NCBI GenBank assembly: GCA_008330645.1
Contig: VLTN01000008.1
Location: forward strand, 186,001-250,000
DNA length: 64,000 bases
From: Cafeteria roenbergensis
Lineage: Eukaryota; Sar; Bigyra; Bicosoecida; Cafeteriaceae
Direction of reading: 5' to 3'
Within the stretch, counting starts at the first letter, position 1. Each line of letters begins with the position of its first letter. A program made the position numbers and the translations under genes. This document shows, one piece after another, positions 11,049 to 18,967 of the stretch. The notes beneath the pieces were generated by a model that was not told the origin of the DNA, ran no database searches, and worked only from the letters and a program-made list of their open reading frames with translations.

Positions 11049-12598
11049 TCACTCGGCGGCGGGCGCGAGGGCCAGCATGGTGAAGCGGATCTCGCCCTCG
11101 TCGCGGGCCATGAACTCGCGCATGACCTTCATGCTGTCCTTGAGCACGGAGTCCTTGGAGGACGCGCCGTGGTTGATGGGGGAGTCCTTCCGGCCGTCCA
11201 GCTCGTACAGGCAGCCGTCCTTCTGCACGAAGGCGATGAAGTGCGTGTAGACGTCCTCCGTCTCCAGCACCGCAGCCGACTCGTCGGTGGCGGTCTTCTT
11301 GTGCTCCTCCTCGAGCTGCGGCGGCACCGGGCGGCAAACGGCGGGGAGGCCGCGCTTGCAGCACGGCGGCGGCGGCAGGCGGGCCAGGGGCGCAGCGCCT
11401 GCAGGGGCTGCGGGCCAGGGGCGCAGCGAGCGCACAGTGCACCCGCCCACCCACACACCCACGAGCAGCGGGCCTCACCTCCTCGTCGGCCTCCAGAGCG
11501 GCGGCCTTGTCGTCAGCTGACATGTCCTTCGTCTTGGACACGAAGGAATGCCACCACTTGCCCGGGGCTGTTCGTAAGTGGGGGGGGACGGGGGAGGGAG
11601 GAGCGATGCGACGGGCGGAAACGGTGGCGGCGGGGCGACCAGGAGCGGCGGCGGGGGAGGGCGTCGAGCGCCACACTGCTGCAGCGGCGATGCAGCGCTC
11701 ACCGAGGGGGACGTCGCCGCCAGTCAGGTCCGAAACGTTAGCGATGGCATGGAGCAGCCCGATGGTGCCGCAAGCGTTGCCGATCGTCTGCGGGGGGCGG
11801 CAAAGAGCGGGGGTGAGAGCAGAGCAACTGGTTTGCTCGGGGGCAACAGAGCGGAGGGCCCGGAGAGCCTGAGCAAGCACGCAGCCGGCAGCCACGACAG
11901 GCACTTGCGCTGCGCGCACCTGCTTGGTGTAGTAGAGCTTGTCGGAGACCTCCTGGCCGTCCTTGGCGATGCGCTCCTTCTCAGCAGCGCGGTGGGCCTC
12001 GGTCGAGTCCTTGATCGGGTACAGGAACACCACAGCAATCACAGGGGCCGGGATCTGCGTGGCGCACACGAAGCAAGCGGCACCGAGTCGCAGGTCGAAG
12101 CAGTGGCGAGCCATGGAGGGGGAGCTGCACGGACCACCAGGAGGAGCACTCCACGGCCGAGTCGATGAGCCTCACCATCTCGAGCGCCCAGTCCTGCGGG
12201 CCAAGGGGGCGCGGGGAGGCGGTTCCAAACAAGGTCCACTCGAGAGGGGCAGCAGCGTGGCCAGCGCGCTTCCTGGGGTTCGGGGCAGGCTGGCACGGAC
12301 CTGAAAAATCGTTCGCTTACCTCCGTGGAGAAGATCTCGTGGAACTGGTACATGGCCGTCGGGAAGCCCAGCGACTCGGCGTACTTGTTCATGAGGTCCG
12401 GGTTGGACTCCTGCGGGCCCGGGGCGCAGCGGCAGGCGGCGCTCGACTGGATTGCATGCCGGCGCGGATCAGTGGGCTGAGCGGGCAAGCGCCGCGCGGC
12501 GGGCAGCTCACAAGGGGAAGCCAGCGCTTGCTCTTGACAACCTCCTCGCTGGAGGCGCCAGCGCTAGCGGGGGCTGGGGCAGGCGATGCGGCGGCCAT
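11049..12598 (-). CDS. UCHL3: Ubiquitin C-terminal hydrolase, UCH-L3 type (peptidase C12)
   Basis: Seven minus-strand exons encode 256 residues: 12598-12512, 12410-12321, 12193-12176, 12054-11920, 11787-11703, 11567-11479 and 11315-11049. Family landmarks follow in order: [67 protein letters not shown], and [20 protein letters not shown]. The active site is complete: oxyanion Gln110, Cys116, His193, Asp208. UCH-L3 enzymes trim small adducts and precursors from ubiquitin or NEDD8 C-termini in the cytosol. The protein is slightly longer than human UCH-L3 (230) because of an Ala/Pro/Ser-rich N-terminus and a longer crossover loop. Exon 3 is only 18 nt (DWALEM). The gene is divergent from the MYB gene with a 323-bp spacer. 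Confidence 0.95.
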
Positions 12599-12610
12599 TT
12601 TCGGCGGGGG

Positions 12611-12650
12611 CAGAAAGCGCAAGTGCCGGCAGCGTCTCCTGCGCTTTCTG
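12611..12650. repeat. Inverted repeat 1, 10-bp perfect arms
   Basis: CAGAAAGCGC at 12611-12620 is matched by its exact reverse complement at 12641-12650, leaving a 20-nt spacer. It ends two bases before the second inverted repeat. Confidence 0.8.
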
Positions 12651-12652
12651 GG

Positions 12653-12687
12653 CTTCGGCGCTGGCCGGGTGCTGGCCAGCGCCGAAG
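12653..12687. repeat. Inverted repeat 2, 14-bp perfect arms, 7-nt loop
   Basis: CTTCGGCGCTGGCC at 12653-12666 and its exact reverse complement at 12674-12687 flank the loop GGGTGCT. The GC-rich stem could fold as a hairpin or cruciform, or bind a dimeric factor. It could also sit in the 5' UTR of the UCH gene. Confidence 0.85.
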
Positions 12688-12921
12688 GCCCCAGCAAAGC
12701 CCCGAGCGTGCAGTGGAGGGCAGCGGCTCCCCGCAGCAGCCGTCCAGCACGGAGGCGGCCGTTTCTGCGCAGCGGCTACGTACACCCGCCGCGCTGCGCG
12801 TCGCTGGCCCGCGGCAGGCGCCGCTGTGGCGCAGGCGACCAAACATTGCAGTTGCAGAGCCGCCATTGCGGCGTGCTGCAATTTTTTCGCAACGCACTCG
12901 TTGAGCAGGCGGAGTCCGAGA

Positions 12922-15453
12922 ATGGCGTTGCGCTCCGTCCCCAGGCCCGCCCTGGGCGTGGAAAGCACCATGTTCAGCTCCAGCGGCATCGACCCGCCCG
13001 CTTTGGTGCAGGGTGCGGCGGTGGACGCCAGCGTGAGCTCGCAGTGGCAGCGCTTCCACTCCCTGGTTGACGCCTGCGCCATCCTCAGCGAGGCCCAGGA
13101 CTACAAGCACCCGCACAGGGCACTGTCGCCGGAGACGGTAGCGCACCACAGCGTGGCCAGCACCAGCCCGCTGTCGACGTTCGGTGAGCCGTGGCATTGC
13201 TGAGGCCGCCCCAGCGGAAAAACGGCCAACCCCCGTTTCGGCGCTTGTCGCGCCGGCCGCCTTCCCACGCTGCTGAGCCAGCCCCGGCCGGCCCAGTGGC
13301 AGGACATTGCACAGCATCCCTCCGCTGCTGGGCTCGCGGGCCGGCAAGCTCCGCGCGCGCCCCAGCCGGGCTCGTCGCGCGCCGTCGGTCGGAGTCAGAG
13401 GCTTCCACCCACCGAAGTTGCAAGCCAGCCCCCCGCGCGGGCCGGGGGCGGTGCGAGCCGCCCGGCGTGCGCGCGACCACCTCCCCCGCCGCTGCCAAGC
13501 GTGCTGGCGAGCGGGAACGGCCCGCAGGCCTGCCCGTCGTGCGCCCCAGAGGCCGCGGGGCGCCTCGCGCCGAAAAGTTCTCCCAGCGATGCACTGGCGC
13601 GCCGGCGTGTCGCGCAGCGCCCGCGAGGCCAGGCAGCGCCTGCTCCCGAGCCTGACCAGCGAATGCAGGGGTTCGCGAGGCAGCAGCTCCGCGCCGGGCG
13701 TCGCAGGGAACGGGGCCGCCGTTGGGGCGCCGGGGAGCGCATGCCGCCGTTATTCGCCGTTTGCGCGCCAGCTCGGGCAAGTGTCCGCGCGCTGTGCACC
13801 GCGCCCCCGCCCTGCCCCGAGGAGCGTCGGTGCGCTCCCCTGTCCCTCCCCGCGCCAACAACGCCATGCGATGCAAGCCGCAAGGCGCCCGGCCTCGGCT
13901 CTCGAGGCCGCTGCAAGCGGCGCGCTGCACGCGCGCCATTCCGGGTGTTGCATCGCTGGGCGCCGCTGTTGCTGGCCCGTTAGCAACTGCGCCCGCCGCA
14001 GCGCGGCCCTGTGCTCCCGCTCCCCCTCCCCCTCCCCCCCCCCCGCTTACGCTGCTCCGCCACTGCGTTTTGTGATCTCGCTCTTGCCTCGTGTGGCGCA
14101 GGCGGTCCGGACAGCTTGCAGCGGGGCCGCGTGTCTGTCGGCCATTCCGCTGGACTGGTGGTGCCCGGGTTCCCTCCCAGCCCGGGCGCAGCGCGTGGCG
14201 GCGCGTCCAGCAAGCGCAAGCAGGTTACTTCTGCAAACCCCGTGTCGTCTCTCCCCCCGGCCGGGCTGCTTGAGGCCGCCCTGAGCTCGGAGTCGTCTTG
14301 GCGCACGTTTGCTCGCCCGGATCCGCACATGGTGCTGTCCGTGGGCTCCGGCCGCGCAAGCCGCGGCGTAGTCGCTGGCCAGCGCGCCTCTGTGTCCAGC
14401 GAATGCCTTTCCGCGACCGACGGGGCTGACAGCGACTCCAGGTCGGTCGGAAGCTCGGCCGCGGCGGAGCGCTCCACGAACACCCCGCTTCGCGCCGGAC
14501 TCTACAGCGCCTCCGCAGCATCGGCTGGAATGTCCTCAGCAGGAACAGCGCGCACAACAACGTCAGCCCACGGGCAGCAGCTGAGGCCGGGCACGCTGGA
14601 GGCGGCGCGGTCTCTCGCCGGTGGGCGGTGCGTCACGCGAGGCCTCAGCGCCGCCGCCTCGTCTGCAGCGGGCGCCCCGTCCGTCGACGGTGCCGCTTCC
14701 GATGCCGGGGGCATCGCCATGGGGCGGGCCACCCGCTGGAGCGCACGCACCGGCGGTGCGCGTGGCGCGGGTGCCCCTGGCGCCACCTCCGCCTCTGGCT
14801 ATGCGGCCTCGATCCACAACCAGGTCCGGGACGAGGACCGACAGGCGGCGGCAACGCTGGCGGCCTGCGCTGCCGCCGCGTCGGCGGCTGGCCCGGCTCG
14901 CCGCGACGCGCTGGCTCCGATTGCGGCGTCGGCCCCGGCAGGCGGCGTCCTGGCCTCCTCCGCCCGCTGCTCCACGCCCATGGCAGGCGATGGCGCCTCT
15001 CACTCGAGCGGCGCCTCGGTGGCGTCGTCGACCGCGGCACCCCGGGCCAACTCCTCCCGCGGAAGAGCCGCAACCGGCTCCCGGCGCCGCAGTCGCGCCG
15101 GTACCAACACCGTGCCGCAGAAGCTCAAGGGGCCCTGGACCGACGAGGAGGACGCCAAACTTGTTCGCCTCGTGCTGGAGCTGGGCCCCAAGAACTGGCG
15201 CATCATCGCGATGCACATGACCGGTCGCGTCGCCAAGCAGTGCCGGGAGCGCTGGCACCACCACCTCTGCCCCGGCATCAACAAGAGCGCATGGACGGCC
15301 GAGGAGGACGCCTCAATCCTGGCGCTGCGCCAGCAGCTGGGCAACCGTTGGGCCGAGATTGCCAAGCACCCGAGCCTGGCCGGCCGCACAGACAACGCCA
15401 TTAAGAACAGGTACAATTCCAGCCTGCGCAAGGCGGAGAACGGCAGCGCATAG
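12922..15453 (+). CDS. R2R3-MYB DNA-binding protein
   Basis: Exons 12922-13183 and 14102-15453 (phase 1, GTGAGC donor, GCAG acceptor) encode 537 residues. The C-terminus carries two adjacent MYB/SANT repeats. R2 (about residues 430-480) starts KGPWTDEEDAKLVRLV and contains NWRIIAMHMTGR and CRERWHHHL. R3 (about 482-532) starts KSAWTAEEDASILALR and ends GRTDNAIKNRYNS. All regularly spaced Trp positions are present, so it should bind DNA sequence-specifically in the nucleus. About 425 residues of Ser/Ala/Gly-rich, probably disordered sequence precede the repeats, a reverse of the usual plant layout but common in protists. The 918-bp intron is much longer than most here and contains a C-rich run at 14026-14044. 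The target genes are unknown. The first exon is inferred from frame and splice match and is less certain than the repeats. Confidence 0.88.
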
Positions 15454-15883
15454 GCGCGCTGTGCGTAGGCAAGAAGTGCATGGTTGCGAGTTGATGCTCA
15501 GTGGGCTTCGTTCTGTGGTTGCGGTTTTCTTATGCCGCTCGCTCGCCGGTCCCCTGCCCTCTCTGGCTCCCTGCGCCGCTGCCCCTCCAGCAACTGAGTG
15601 GACGGGCTGTGTGCGTGCGGCGTGCGAAGGGGGGTGCGCGTGTGAGTGTGTGCGATGGTGTGTGTGTGGGGGGGGCAAGGGCCTCTGGCTGCGCTGCCGG
15701 GCACGTTCGTGCGTGCACCAATGCAGGCTTTATGTGGCGGCTTCCCCACGCGCGCCCAATGGCTGCGGGTCCCACTCGCGCGCGACAAACACGTTGCACC
15801 GTTGTCATAGACCGGCCGGACGACGGCTGCGGGGAGAGCGGCTGCAGGGGTGGGTGGCGCTGGGCCCACGGGCAAGGCCGCGC
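15454..15883. other. Convergent intergenic region (MYB / deaminase-fold)
   Basis: These 430 bp between two convergent stop codons contain a GT-rich repeat near 15636-15669. No gene is recognised here. Confidence 0.4.
15636..15669 (+). repeat. GT-rich simple repeat in convergent intergenic DNA
   Basis: An interrupted (GT)n run followed by a G tract lies about 185 bp past the MYB stop, comparable in context to the TG repeat at 8761. Confidence 0.7.
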
Positions 15884-18541
15884 TCAGAGGCGCATCACCT
15901 CCAGAGCCTCGCAAGAGAGGTCCGGCCGGTGAGCTGTGGTGCGGTGTGCGATGCCGCGCTGCGTGGTGTGCAAGATGTGCGCAACTCCCAGGCGAGACAC
16001 CCCTCGGCTGCACATGCGGCATGGCTGCGCGTCGTCGAACCCGACGCCCACGCCGTCCAGCTCCACGACCAGGATCTGCGAGTGTGTGTGTGCGGGGGAA
16101 TGGGGCGGGGGTGGGGCGCCGGCTGACGGCGGGAGCGGAGCGTCTGCGTAGAGTCTCGACCAGCAGCAGCAGCGGCAGCAGCAGCGGCAGCAGCCAGCAG
16201 CAGCGGCAGCAGCAGCAGCAGCGGCAGCAACAACAGCTGCAGCAGCAACAACAACAACAACAACAGTTGCAGTTGTGGCAGCCAGCAGCAGCAGCAGCAG
16301 CAACAACAATTGCAGTTGCAGCAGCGGCAGCGGCCACGCGCGCGATCGGCTCTGCGTCAGTCTCACATGGGCGCCCCTGGCAGTGTCCAAGTCGTACAGT
16401 TGCTGGAAGCAGTGCACTTCAGCGTGGAGCACGCGGGTGCGGGTGCCCGTGGCCGCCAGCTTTGCATCCTCCTCGGCCATGCCTGCCTTGTCCTTCAGGG
16501 TGGCCGCAGCCATGGCGCCGAGCCTGGGCAGGCTGTCCGCAGCGGGGATGATGTCGAGAGGGTCCACCCGGTCCGACAGGTCCGCCGTCCGCTCAGCACC
16601 GGGCTCCGTCGTGGGGCCGTAGGAGGCGACGGCGAGCGGGGACGCGATGCCCTCTGCTTGCAGGGACCGCAGGGTGGACAGGGAGGGCCGCCCGCCCAGG
16701 GGCAGGCCGTCGAGGACCCTGCCGGGCAGAGCTGGCTCGCTGATGCCGGGGGGCGCGATGCCAGCTGCGCGCATCGCGATGGCGGCCCTGCGGCGCGCAT
16801 GCGGGTGGGCCTCTGCCACGTGGTTGAACCCCACCGAAATGACTCGCAGCTGGTCGTCGAACAGGACCGCGCCGTGCTTGGACCCGCTCTGGTCCCCGCG
16901 GTGCCCCGCTGCCACGGCAAGCCCCACCAGGAACGGAAGAGTCCCCGGCCTGTGCGCCAGAGCGCCGCGCAGGCTTGCGGAGGGGATGCCGGCCGAGGCG
17001 GCAGCGGAGGCGAACGGCCCCCGCATCGCGTCCAGAGCGGGCTCCGCCAGCACCTCCCACAGGTGAAGCCCCGCCGTGGCCGCCGGCGGGGCCCGCGCAG
17101 CTGCTGGCGCTGCTGCGGCGGCTGGTGCCGCTGGTAGGCCGCTGGCTGGGGCGCTGTCTGCGGAGGGGTCGGCGCCCTCCGGCTGGTCGTGCTCCTGCGC
17201 AGCCTCGCTGCCAGCCAGCACCAGCGGGACGGCGCTGATCACGTCCAGGGCCCCGTCCTCAGCGTCGGGCTGCGACCCGCCGACGTCGGGCAGCTCTGCA
17301 ACGCCGGTGGCTCGCACCAGCGCAATGGCGGAGCGCAGCCGACACCCGGCCGCCGGGCCGATGCTCTCCGCGCCCTCTGCTCCCGAGGCGGACGCGGGCG
17401 GGCATATGCCCCGCTCCTCGGCGGCGCGCTGCCACACCGACGTGCGGAGGGCGACCACCGCCTCCCGCGCCTCTCGCAAGCTCCGCACCAGAGTCAGCGG
17501 GGCCATTGCGGCGGACTCGCCGGTCGAGCCGGGCGGCGCACGTGCAGGCTCTGCATCGAGCACGGCCGGCGCAGGCGCGGGCGCAGGCGCGGCGGCAGCG
17601 GCAGCGGCGTCGGCAGCGGTGGCGGCGTCGGCAGCGGTGGCGGCGTCGGCAGCGGTGGCGGGTGCGCGCTGCTCTGGCTGGCCGGGCGGAGGGAGGGTGC
17701 TGAGGAGGCCGAGGGCGTAGGCCGCCGCAGGAAGGGGCAGGCCCACCCGCTCGCACTGCGTGAGCCACCAGGCTGTCATGCGGACGCTTCGCTCCAGCAT
17801 GGAGGCCGCGGAGGCGTGCTTGCCTCGTGTGACGACCCTCATCACGTTGGAGCGGAACTCACGGCCCAGTCTCGACGCGCGGATGCCGCGCTGGCGAGCC
17901 ACGGCCTGCACGGCCATCGTGAGCGTGTCGGCGTCGTCGCCGCCGGACGGCGAGCCCTGGCCGTCGGCAGAGCTGCGCTCCTCGCCCCCTGCCCGCGGGC
18001 GCTTGCGGGAGCTAGAGTCGGGGCCGGCCGGCGGGGACACGTTGCCGCTCGACTCGCTTGCCGGGGGGGCGGTGGCGGAGCCAGGACCCGCCTCGCTCGT
18101 CGCGACAAGCCGCGGACGCTTCGGGGCAGCGACACCTGCGGAGCCGCGCCCAGCCATGGCCACCTCCTCGATTTCGTCCTCGGAAATGTCGAAAGATGCG
18201 TTCACGGACTTGGAGGTGGCCTCAACGCGCGCAGCGAGCTCCTCCTGGCTCGGGCAGACAACGGCGCCCTCCATCGCCAGGTCGGCGGTCACTGCCACGC
18301 CAATCCATTGAGGGCTCTGAGTGGCGAGCACGCTCGACCTCATGCACGTGTACGCGTACTCTGGGTTCGACAGGTGACCGCCGCGGTGGCCGCGGAGCAA
18401 CAGCGCCAAGCAGGCGCTGTGGCATCGCATTTGGCAAAGCGCCTTCGTTGCGCTCCGGAACGGCCGCGCTCGCACGGCCTCGCCTTCGCGAAGCAAGGCA
18501 GCCATGTCCGGTGGCGGACCGCCAAACGGGTCCGCTGCCAT
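15884..18541 (-). CDS. Cytidine/deoxycytidylate-deaminase-fold zinc protein with long N-terminal region
   Basis: Minus-strand exons 18541-16367 and 16075-15884 (phase 0) encode 788 residues. The frame is open to a possible non-ATG 18610; 18541 is the first ATG. The C-terminal region shows a Zn-deaminase core: HGAVLFDDQLRVISVGFNHV (first strands), LHAEVHC with His706 and Glu708, and DDAQPCRMCSRGVSRLGV with Cys744 and Cys747. These are the HxE and PCxxC zinc and proton-shuttle residues of cytidine, dCMP or tRNA-adenosine deaminases. Some 110 residues of Pro/Ala-rich sequence separate the first strands from HAE, an unusual insert. The N-terminal half contains a Cys/His-bearing segment (LCQMRCHSACLALLLRGHRG) and an acidic patch, with no known domain. 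The substrate cannot be told: free nucleotide, tRNA or mRNA are all possible. The single intron separates HAE from PCxxC. Confidence 0.72.
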   Translation of the reverse strand: MAADPFGGPPPDMAALLREGEAVRARPFRSATKALCQMRCHSACLALLLRGHRGGHLSNPEYAYTCMRSSVLATQSPQWIGVAVTADLAMEGAVVCPSQEELAARVEATSKSVNASFDISEDEIEEVAMAGRGSAGVAAPKRPRLVATSEAGPGSATAPPASESSGNVSPPAGPDSSSRKRPRAGGEERSSADGQGSPSGGDDADTLTMAVQAVARQRGIRASRLGREFRSNVMRVVTRGKHASAASMLERSVRMTAWWLTQCERVGLPLPAAAYALGLLSTLPPPGQPEQRAPATAADAATAADAATAADAAAAAAAPAPAPAPAVLDAEPARAPPGSTGESAAMAPLTLVRSLREAREAVVALRTSVWQRAAEERGICPPASASGAEGAESIGPAAGCRLRSAIALVRATGVAELPDVGGSQPDAEDGALDVISAVPLVLAGSEAAQEHDQPEGADPSADSAPASGLPAAPAAAAAPAAARAPPAATAGLHLWEVLAEPALDAMRGPFASAAASAGIPSASLRGALAHRPGTLPFLVGLAVAAGHRGDQSGSKHGAVLFDDQLRVISVGFNHVAEAHPHARRRAAIAMRAAGIAPPGISEPALPGRVLDGLPLGGRPSLSTLRSLQAEGIASPLAVASYGPTTEPGAERTADLSDRVDPLDIIPAADSLPRLGAMAAATLKDKAGMAEEDAKLAATGTRTRVLHAEVHCFQQLYDLDTARGAHVRLTQSRSRAWPLPLLQLQLLLLLLLLLAATTATVVVVVVAAAAVVAAAAAAAAAAAGCCRCCCRCCCWSRLYADAPLPPSAGAPPPPHSPAHTHSQILVVELDGVGVGFDDAQPCRMCSRGVSRLGVAHILHTTQRGIAHRTTAHRPDLSCEALEVMRL
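16076..16366 (-). other. In-frame, stop-free 291-nt intron of the deaminase-fold gene
   Basis: A GTGAGA donor (16366-16361) and a CGCAG acceptor (16077) delimit 291 nt, exactly 97 codons, with no stop in the reading frame. Splicing joins TARGAH to ILVVELDG and restores normal deaminase spacing. Retention would insert a Leu/Val/Ala/Cys-rich segment between the two zinc motifs. Confidence 0.65.
16154..16325 (-). repeat. CTG/TTG trinucleotide tract inside the deaminase intron
   Basis: On the plus strand it is a run of CAG, CGG and CAA triplets. In the transcribed (minus) sense it reads CTG, CCG and TTG. It is a long imperfect trinucleotide repeat lying wholly within the proposed intron, so it is not a poly-Gln coding region. 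Confidence 0.8.
17585..17660 (-). repeat. 18-bp coding minisatellite (TAADAA repeats)
   Basis: About three tandem copies of an 18-bp unit encode alternating [18 protein letters not shown] in the disordered part of the deaminase-fold protein. Confidence 0.65.
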
Positions 18542-18967
18542 TGTGGGCCTGCCGCGGCAACGTCTGCGGTTCGATTTGCGGGCTGGCAGTGGCGCGCACA
18601 GGGCTGCCACAGCCGACCGCTGCTGAATATTTGGCCCGCGCAGCCAAATGCGCGCCGCGTCGAGGCCCTAGCTGTGCCAGCCGCGCTGCACGGGGGATTG
18701 AACAGGAAATCCCGCAAGCGTCCTGGGGCTCGCTTCCTGTCCAGTTGTGATCGCACCGAGGCGAGCCCAAGTGCTGCCAAGCCTGCCCGGGCGAACCTGC
18801 GAGTTTCGGGCGCTGAGGCTGGCAGAGTTGGCCGCAAGTCAGCGCTGCCTTGTAACGGCGAGGCGGCAGCGCCGCCGGTTCCCCGGCCAGACGGAGCACA
18901 GCCCGAGGCAGCCACCGCACGCGCCTGAAGATCGTGGGTAGCTGTGCCGCGGGCTCCTGGCGCCAGA
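18542..18967. promoter_or_regulatory. Divergent intergenic region (deaminase-fold / Sfi1-like giant)
   Basis: These 426 bp lie between divergent ATGs and presumably contain both promoters. The minus frame is open to 18610 but lacks a further ATG. No distinct motif is recognised. Confidence 0.4.

Larger units (their letters stand above)
12599..12921. promoter_or_regulatory. Bidirectional promoter, UCH-L3 type / R2R3-MYB
   Basis: These 323 bp separate two divergent ATGs. They contain two adjacent perfect inverted repeats (listed separately) close to the UCH start, and a short T-rich tract near 12883-12889 toward the MYB start. No further coding exon is recognised here. Confidence 0.55.

Noticed and set aside
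13184-14101. A separate gene inside the long MYB intron (open frames on both strands)
   Set aside because: The frames lack domains and consistent splice signals. The MYB exons join in phase across the region.
16154-16325. Poly-Gln (plus) or poly-Leu/Ala/Val (minus) coding region
   Set aside because: Splice sites on both sides and restored deaminase spacing show it is intronic. The plus frame has no gene around it.
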